A stretch of 64,000 nucleotides of DNA, from assembly GCF_000716535.1 (NCBI RefSeq), contig NZ_JNWV01000002.1, forward strand, positions 124,001 through 188,000, read 5' to 3'. Positions 60,374 to 64,000 of this stretch are shown piece after piece. The DNA comes from Streptomyces flaveolus (GTDB lineage Bacteria > Actinomycetota > Actinomycetes > Streptomycetales > Streptomycetaceae). A program made the position numbers and the translations under genes. The stretch's first letter is position 1. Every line of letters begins with the position of its first letter. The notes beneath the pieces are model-generated. The model saw nothing but the letters and a program-made list of their open reading frames with translations. It was not told where the DNA came from and searched no databases.

Positions 60374-60585
60374 GGGATTCCGTTCCCTTCGTCGGTCCAA
60401 ACGGCTGCCTGCCACCGCGACAACGCCGGTGACGCCATGAATCATCCGTACCGCGCACCGATTCGGCCGATGGGGTGATCGCCGTCCGTCCGCGGCGATG
60501 ACCTCCGGGGTCATCGCGCCGCCCCGCCGCGCGCGGCACAGTGGTCCGCGTCCCGATCACCGCCCACCCGGGGAGGGAACCACCC

Positions 60586-61044
60586 GTGTCCACCGACCGC
60601 ACCGCCGTGACCCGCGCCGTCGTCCAGGAACTCCTCCGCAGGATCGGCCAGGGCGATCCGGAGCGGATCGCCGAGCTGTACGCGGAGGGCTGCGACTGGC
60701 GGCTGGACTGGCCCGAGGAGGAACACGGCCGCGCCGACACACCGTGGATCCGGCACCGCGCCACCCGCGCCGACGCCGCCGCCCACTACCGGGAGCTGGC
60801 GGCCCACCACGTCCCGGAGGAGGCCGGCACCACGATCGGGCACGTCCTGGCCGACGGCGAGGACGCGGTCGTACTCGGCGTCATCCGGCAGACCGCCGCC
60901 CCGACCGGCCGGGCCTACTCCGCCCGGTTCGCCCTGCACCTCACCGTCCGGGACGGCCTGGTCGTACGGCACCACGTGTACGAGGACAGCCTCGCCGTCG
61001 CCCGCGCCTTCGCCCCCGACGAGCACGACGCCCGGCTGCCGTGA
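60586..61044 (+). CDS. SnoaL/NTF2-like protein
   Basis: A 152-residue NTF2-fold protein: VVQELLRRIGQGDPERIAELYAEGCDWRLDW, a central RAYSARFALHLTVRDGLVVRHHVYED stretch, typical of ketosteroid-isomerase-like SnoaL proteins. The active-site His/Asp pairs are present but the substrate is unknown. GTG at 60586 is set by GGGAGGG 9 nt upstream; a GTG 45 bp upstream lacks one. Confidence 0.85.
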   Translation: MSTDRTAVTRAVVQELLRRIGQGDPERIAELYAEGCDWRLDWPEEEHGRADTPWIRHRATRADAAAHYRELAAHHVPEEAGTTIGHVLADGEDAVVLGVIRQTAAPTGRAYSARFALHLTVRDGLVVRHHVYEDSLAVARAFAPDEHDARLP

Positions 61045-61242
61045 CCAGGCCCGACAAGGTCGACACCCGGCCGCTGCCCCGAGCCGCACGCGACCGTGGC
61101 CGGTTTCCGTCCGCCGGACCCCGGGTACTTCGGCCAGATGACGAAGGTCACCGAAGTGGCCGAACTTGGCGTCGACCCATAGGTGCCTGGGGCATCTAAT
61201 GAAGATCGGCACGACGCACCTCTTCGTCTGCGAGGTCTTTCC
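61045..61242. other. Gap upstream of the P450-ferredoxin pair
   Basis: 198 bp with no supported gene. AT-richer stretch CATAGGTGCCTGGGGCATCT near 61180 is where a promoter for the P450 gene would be expected; no clear regulatory palindrome is seen and no regulator gene is adjacent. Confidence 0.35.
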
Positions 61243-62472
61243 ATGACGGAACTGACGGACATCTCCGGCCCGGCTGCCCCGCCCGACCCCGTCGCCTTCC
61301 CCCAGGACCGCACCTGCCCCTATCACCCGCCCGCCGGCTACGACCCACTGCGCGACGGGCGCCCCCTGTCCCGCGTCACCCTCTACGACGGCCGTGAGGT
61401 CTGGCTGGTCACCGGGTACTCCGCCGCCCGCACGCTGCTCGCCGACCCCCGCCTGTCCACCGAGCGCCGCCACCCCGGCTTTCCCGTGCCCACGCCCCGG
61501 TTCGAGGCGGGACGCGACCGCAGGGTGGCCCTGCTCGGGGTGGACGACCCCGAGCACCACCGGCAGCGCCGGATGCTGATCCCGTCGTTCACCGTCAAAC
61601 GCGCGGCGGCGCTGCGCCCCTGGATCCAGCGGATCGTGGACGAACTGCTGGACGCGATGATCGCCCAGGGCCCGCCCGCCGAGCTGGTCTCCGCCTTCGC
61701 ACTGCCCGTGCCGTCCATGGTGATCTGCGGCCTGCTCGGCGTGCCGTACGACGACCACGAGTTCTTCGAGGAGCAGTCCCGCCGGCTGCTGCGCGGCCCG
61801 ACCGCCGCCGACACGGTTCAGGCCCGCAACCGGCTGGAGGACTACCTCGGCGGACTGATTGACGCCAAGGCCAAGGAGGCGGAGCCCGGCGACGGCATCC
61901 TCGACGAGCTGGTCCACGAACGGCTCCGCACGGGCGAGCTGGACCGCGCCGACGCCGTGTCGCTGGCCATCATCCTGCTGGTCGCCGGCCACGAGACCAC
62001 CGCCAACATGATCTCCCTCGGCACCTACACCCTGCTCCGGCACCCCGGCCGGCTGGCCGAGCTGCGCGCCGACCCCGCGCTGCTGCCCGCCGTCGTGGAG
62101 GAGCTGATGCGGATGCTGTCCATCGCCGAGGGGTTGCAGCGGGTGGCGCTGGAGGACATCGAGATCGCCGGCACCACGATCCGGGCCGGCGACGGCGTGC
62201 TCTTCTCGACGTCCGTGATCAACCGCGACACGTCCGTGTACGACGACCCCGACGCCCTGGACTTCCACCGCCCCGACCGCCACCACGTCGCCTTCGGTTT
62301 CGGCATCCACCAGTGCCTGGGCCAGAACCTGGCCCGCGCGGAACTGGAGATCGCCCTGGGGAGCCTGTTCACCCGGCTGCCGGACCTGCGGCTGGCCGTG
62401 CCGGCAAAGGACATCCCCTTCAAACCCGGCGACACGATCCAAGGGATGCTGGAACTCCCCGTGACCTGGTAA
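61243..62472 (+). CDS. Cytochrome P450 (CYP105-like)
   Basis: A 409-residue class I P450 with AGHETT (248-253), ExxR at Glu287-Arg290 and heme loop FGFGIHQCLG (Cys358), plus the long I helix typical of CYP105 enzymes that oxidise drugs, macrolides and fatty acids. ATG at 61243 follows GCGAGG. A 3Fe-4S ferredoxin gene begins 12 bp later, giving the electron donor; no ferredoxin reductase is present, so a genomic one must serve. The substrate is unknown. Confidence 0.92.
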   Translation: MTELTDISGPAAPPDPVAFPQDRTCPYHPPAGYDPLRDGRPLSRVTLYDGREVWLVTGYSAARTLLADPRLSTERRHPGFPVPTPRFEAGRDRRVALLGVDDPEHHRQRRMLIPSFTVKRAAALRPWIQRIVDELLDAMIAQGPPAELVSAFALPVPSMVICGLLGVPYDDHEFFEEQSRRLLRGPTAADTVQARNRLEDYLGGLIDAKAKEAEPGDGILDELVHERLRTGELDRADAVSLAIILLVAGHETTANMISLGTYTLLRHPGRLAELRADPALLPAVVEELMRMLSIAEGLQRVALEDIEIAGTTIRAGDGVLFSTSVINRDTSVYDDPDALDFHRPDRHHVAFGFGIHQCLGQNLARAELEIALGSLFTRLPDLRLAVPAKDIPFKPGDTIQGMLELPVTW

Positions 62473-62484
62473 GAGGCTCTGCTC

Positions 62485-62685
62485 ATGCACATCGACATCG
62501 ACAAGGACGTCTGTATCGGCGCCGGGCAGTGCGCGCTGGCCGCGCCGGGCGTCTTCACCCAGGACGACGACGGCTACAGCACGCTCGTGCCCGGACACGA
62601 GGACGGCGGGGGCGACCCCATGGTCCGGGCGGCGGCCCGCGCCTGCCCGGTCAGCGCGATCACCGTACGGGACAGCACCGGCTGA
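62485..62685 (+). CDS. 3Fe-4S/4Fe-4S-type ferredoxin partner of P450
   Basis: A 66-residue ferredoxin with CIGAGQC (Cys10, Cys16) and CPVSAI (Cys54), the three-cysteine 3Fe-4S pattern of Streptomyces P450 ferredoxins. It starts 12 bp after the P450 stop and is presumably cotranscribed. It shuttles electrons from an NAD(P)H:ferredoxin reductase to the P450. Confidence 0.93.
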   Translation: MHIDIDKDVCIGAGQCALAAPGVFTQDDDGYSTLVPGHEDGGGDPMVRAAARACPVSAITVRDSTG

Positions 62686-62753
62686 CGACCGTCCGGCGGT
62701 ACGGCGCCCGGACCGCCGTGCCGCCGGACGACCACCCGAGGGCGGCGACCGGA

Positions 62754-63605
62754 TCAGCGCACCGCGCGGACGTACCCGGCGCTGCCCGGCGTGGACACGT
62801 CCCGGTCCCGGCGGACGATGCTCAGCCGGTCGCCCCAGCGGGCGCGGGCCGCGCGCAGGCCGGCGTCGGTGTACTCGACGTCCACCACCCGGTCGTCGAA
62901 CGCCTTCGCGTACACCTCGCACTCGTCGTACTGCCCGCACTCCTCCGTCACCGCGAAGTCCAGCCCGGCACGCTCGCGCCGCGCGGCCAGCTCCGCGGTG
63001 TTCTTCTGTCCGACGGCCAGGTACCGGGTGTGCGCGTGCCGGGACAGCAGGGCCATGAAGGCCGTCGCGTCGGACGCGGTGAGCAGCCGGTGGGAGCGGG
63101 TGTAGCTGTCGTAGTTGTCGGGCTCCACGGCGTCGAAGCCCTTGTCCGCGCAGCCGTCGATCCAGCGGTTCACCCGCCGCGCCACCCGTTCCCGCTTGGC
63201 CGGGGTGCCGATGTCGAGCAGCGGCTCGTTCCAGTCCTCGTCGACGACGACCTCGCCGTGCGCGTCGCGCAGCAGCAGGTCGGCCGGCCAGGAGGAACGC
63301 TCGGCGGGCTGGGCCTGGAACGCGTTGACGTAACAGATGTTGTACAGGCCCGGCGCGGGGGAGTCCGACCGGTCGCGGCTGACGATCCGCACGCCCGCGG
63401 GCGGGGGATAGGCGCCGCCGATCTGGTAGTCGAACCCGGCGTGCCGCGGGGGCAGCCGCAGCGCGGCGCGCCGGGCAGGGCCCTCCTTCTCCCGCTCGCC
63501 GGAGGCGCAGCCGGACAGTGCCGTCACCGCGACGACCAGGGCCGCTGCCAGCGCGCCCAGGGCCGTGCGCGACCCCGTGGCGCGGCGCACACGCGTGGGG
63601 GGCAC
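62754..63605 (-). CDS. GH114-type secreted lipoprotein (endo-alpha-1,4-polygalactosaminidase-like)
   Basis: A 283-residue lipoprotein (N-terminal hydrophobic segment then lipobox LSGC with Cys33) whose mature part matches GH114: HAGFDYQIGGAYPPP, APGLYNICYVNAFQAQP, GFDAVEPDNYDSYTRSH, YLAVGQKNTAELAARRE and DFAVTEECGQYDECEVY. Family enzymes hydrolyse polymers of galactosamine. GTG at 63605 is chosen because GGAG precedes it and the signal peptide starts there. Confidence 0.85.
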   Translation of the reverse strand: MPPTRVRRATGSRTALGALAAALVVAVTALSGCASGEREKEGPARRAALRLPPRHAGFDYQIGGAYPPPAGVRIVSRDRSDSPAPGLYNICYVNAFQAQPAERSSWPADLLLRDAHGEVVVDEDWNEPLLDIGTPAKRERVARRVNRWIDGCADKGFDAVEPDNYDSYTRSHRLLTASDATAFMALLSRHAHTRYLAVGQKNTAELAARRERAGLDFAVTEECGQYDECEVYAKAFDDRVVDVEYTDAGLRAARARWGDRLSIVRRDRDVSTPGSAGYVRAVR

Positions 63606-63743
63606 GTCCGCTCCGTCCTGTCCACGCCGGGCGGCGCGGTACGTGTCAGGATCACATCGCCCGCACGCTCCGGACGTCAAGTCGGCGCACGTCACGTCGT
63701 AGGCTCGGCCCTGACCATCGTCCTGAAGGCAGGAGCAGCAACG

Positions 63744-64000
63744 ATGCAGTACGTGAAGCTCGGTTCCACGGGCCTGGACGTCTCGCGGATCTGTCTGGGC
63801 TGCATGACCTACGGACTGCCGGACCGCGGCACGCACGAGTGGACCCTGGACGAGGAGGCGTCCCGCCCGCTGATCCGGCAGGCGCTGGAGGCGGGCATCA
63901 ACTTCTTCGACACCGCGAACGTCTACTCCGACGGCACCAGCGAGGAGATCGTCGGGAAGGCCCTGCGGGACTTCGCCCAGCGCGACGAGATCGTGCTCGC
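63744..64000 (+). CDS. Aldo/keto reductase, N-terminal part (cut by window edge)
   Basis: The first 85 residues of an AKR TIM-barrel: MQYVKLGSTGLDVSRICLGCM, then DEEASRPLIRQALEAGINFFDTANVYSDGTSEEIVGKAL, which holds the conserved DTA and catalytic Tyr (NVYSDG). The remainder is outside the window. AGGAGCAGCAACG precedes the ATG. NADPH-dependent carbonyl reductase; substrate unknown. Confidence 0.9.
   Translation, partial: MQYVKLGSTGLDVSRICLGCMTYGLPDRGTHEWTLDEEASRPLIRQALEAGINFFDTANVYSDGTSEEIVGKALRDFAQRDEIVL

Noticed and set aside
60511..62940. Long minus-strand reading frame of 809 codons
   Set aside because: It is antisense to the NTF2-like, P450 and ferredoxin genes, which have clear motifs and good start sites.

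Overview
The window is high-GC actinobacterial chromosome, almost certainly Streptomyces. The evidence is extreme G/C bias at third codon positions, frequent GTG and TTG starts, four-base ATGA/GTGA overlaps within operons, many TetR/LacI/ROK/AraC regulators, F420-type enzymes, P450s and a secreted GH16-CBM13 glycanase. I see no tRNA or rRNA gene, no CRISPR array, no phage and no intact transposase. Gene calls rest on recognised families and motifs read from the sequence; no database was searched.

Layout. 0-5 kb: truncated MoxR-type ATPase, divergent TetR gene with a 233-bp MITE-like element at its stop codon, then an OpuC/ProU-type osmolyte ABC transporter whose ATPase gene is convergent to the other three. 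5-20.6 kb: a catabolic island. On the minus strand rhaI, a fused rhamnulose-1-phosphate aldolase/lactaldehyde dehydrogenase, rhaB and lutABC form a complete route from L-rhamnose to DHAP plus pyruvate. On the plus strand are the rhamnose ABC importer, the mutarotase, a BNR_4 beta-propeller protein resembling rhamnose-uronate lyases, and a LacI regulator. The two arms diverge from a 306-bp promoter region in which each promoter is followed by a LacI-type operator.

20.7-36.7 kb: peptidase S33, PIG-L deacetylase, cysteine-cluster/pentapeptide protein, stand-alone CYP102-like P450 with divergent TetR, HEAT-repeat and GYD proteins, an iron-box-controlled DUF2470 gene, a Tat-exported lactonase-like propeller, a FUSC membrane protein, an FBP/FusB-like zinc protein, DUF3626, and a chimeric junction where a 5'-truncated LuxR gene abuts the C-terminal part of a P450-BM3-type reductase. 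36.8-45 kb: ROK regulator, intergenic repeats, NAD-epimerase, HAD hydrolase, PolX/PHP protein, SDR, a topoisomerase IB remnant and a secreted GH16-CBM13 enzyme.

45-64 kb: VanZ protein, an Mrp-type cation/H+ antiporter operon (E, F with a G-like tail, small B-type subunit, B, C, D), DUF4230, STAS, a quinone oxidoreductase with a divergent GlxA-type regulator, lipoprotein, amidohydrolase, PPOX, VOC, DUF4235, glutathionyl-hydroquinone reductase, a CDF transporter with nine perfect 30-bp repeats in its N-terminal tail, a deazaflavin-type reductase, NTF2-like protein, a P450-ferredoxin pair, a GH114 lipoprotein and a truncated aldo/keto reductase.

The most interesting items are the rhamnose/lactate island with its cytoplasmic lyase-like propeller, the MITE with a perfect CTAG target duplication, the LuxR/CYP102-reductase deletion scar, the MnhF-G-like fusion, and the repeat-built intergenic regions.
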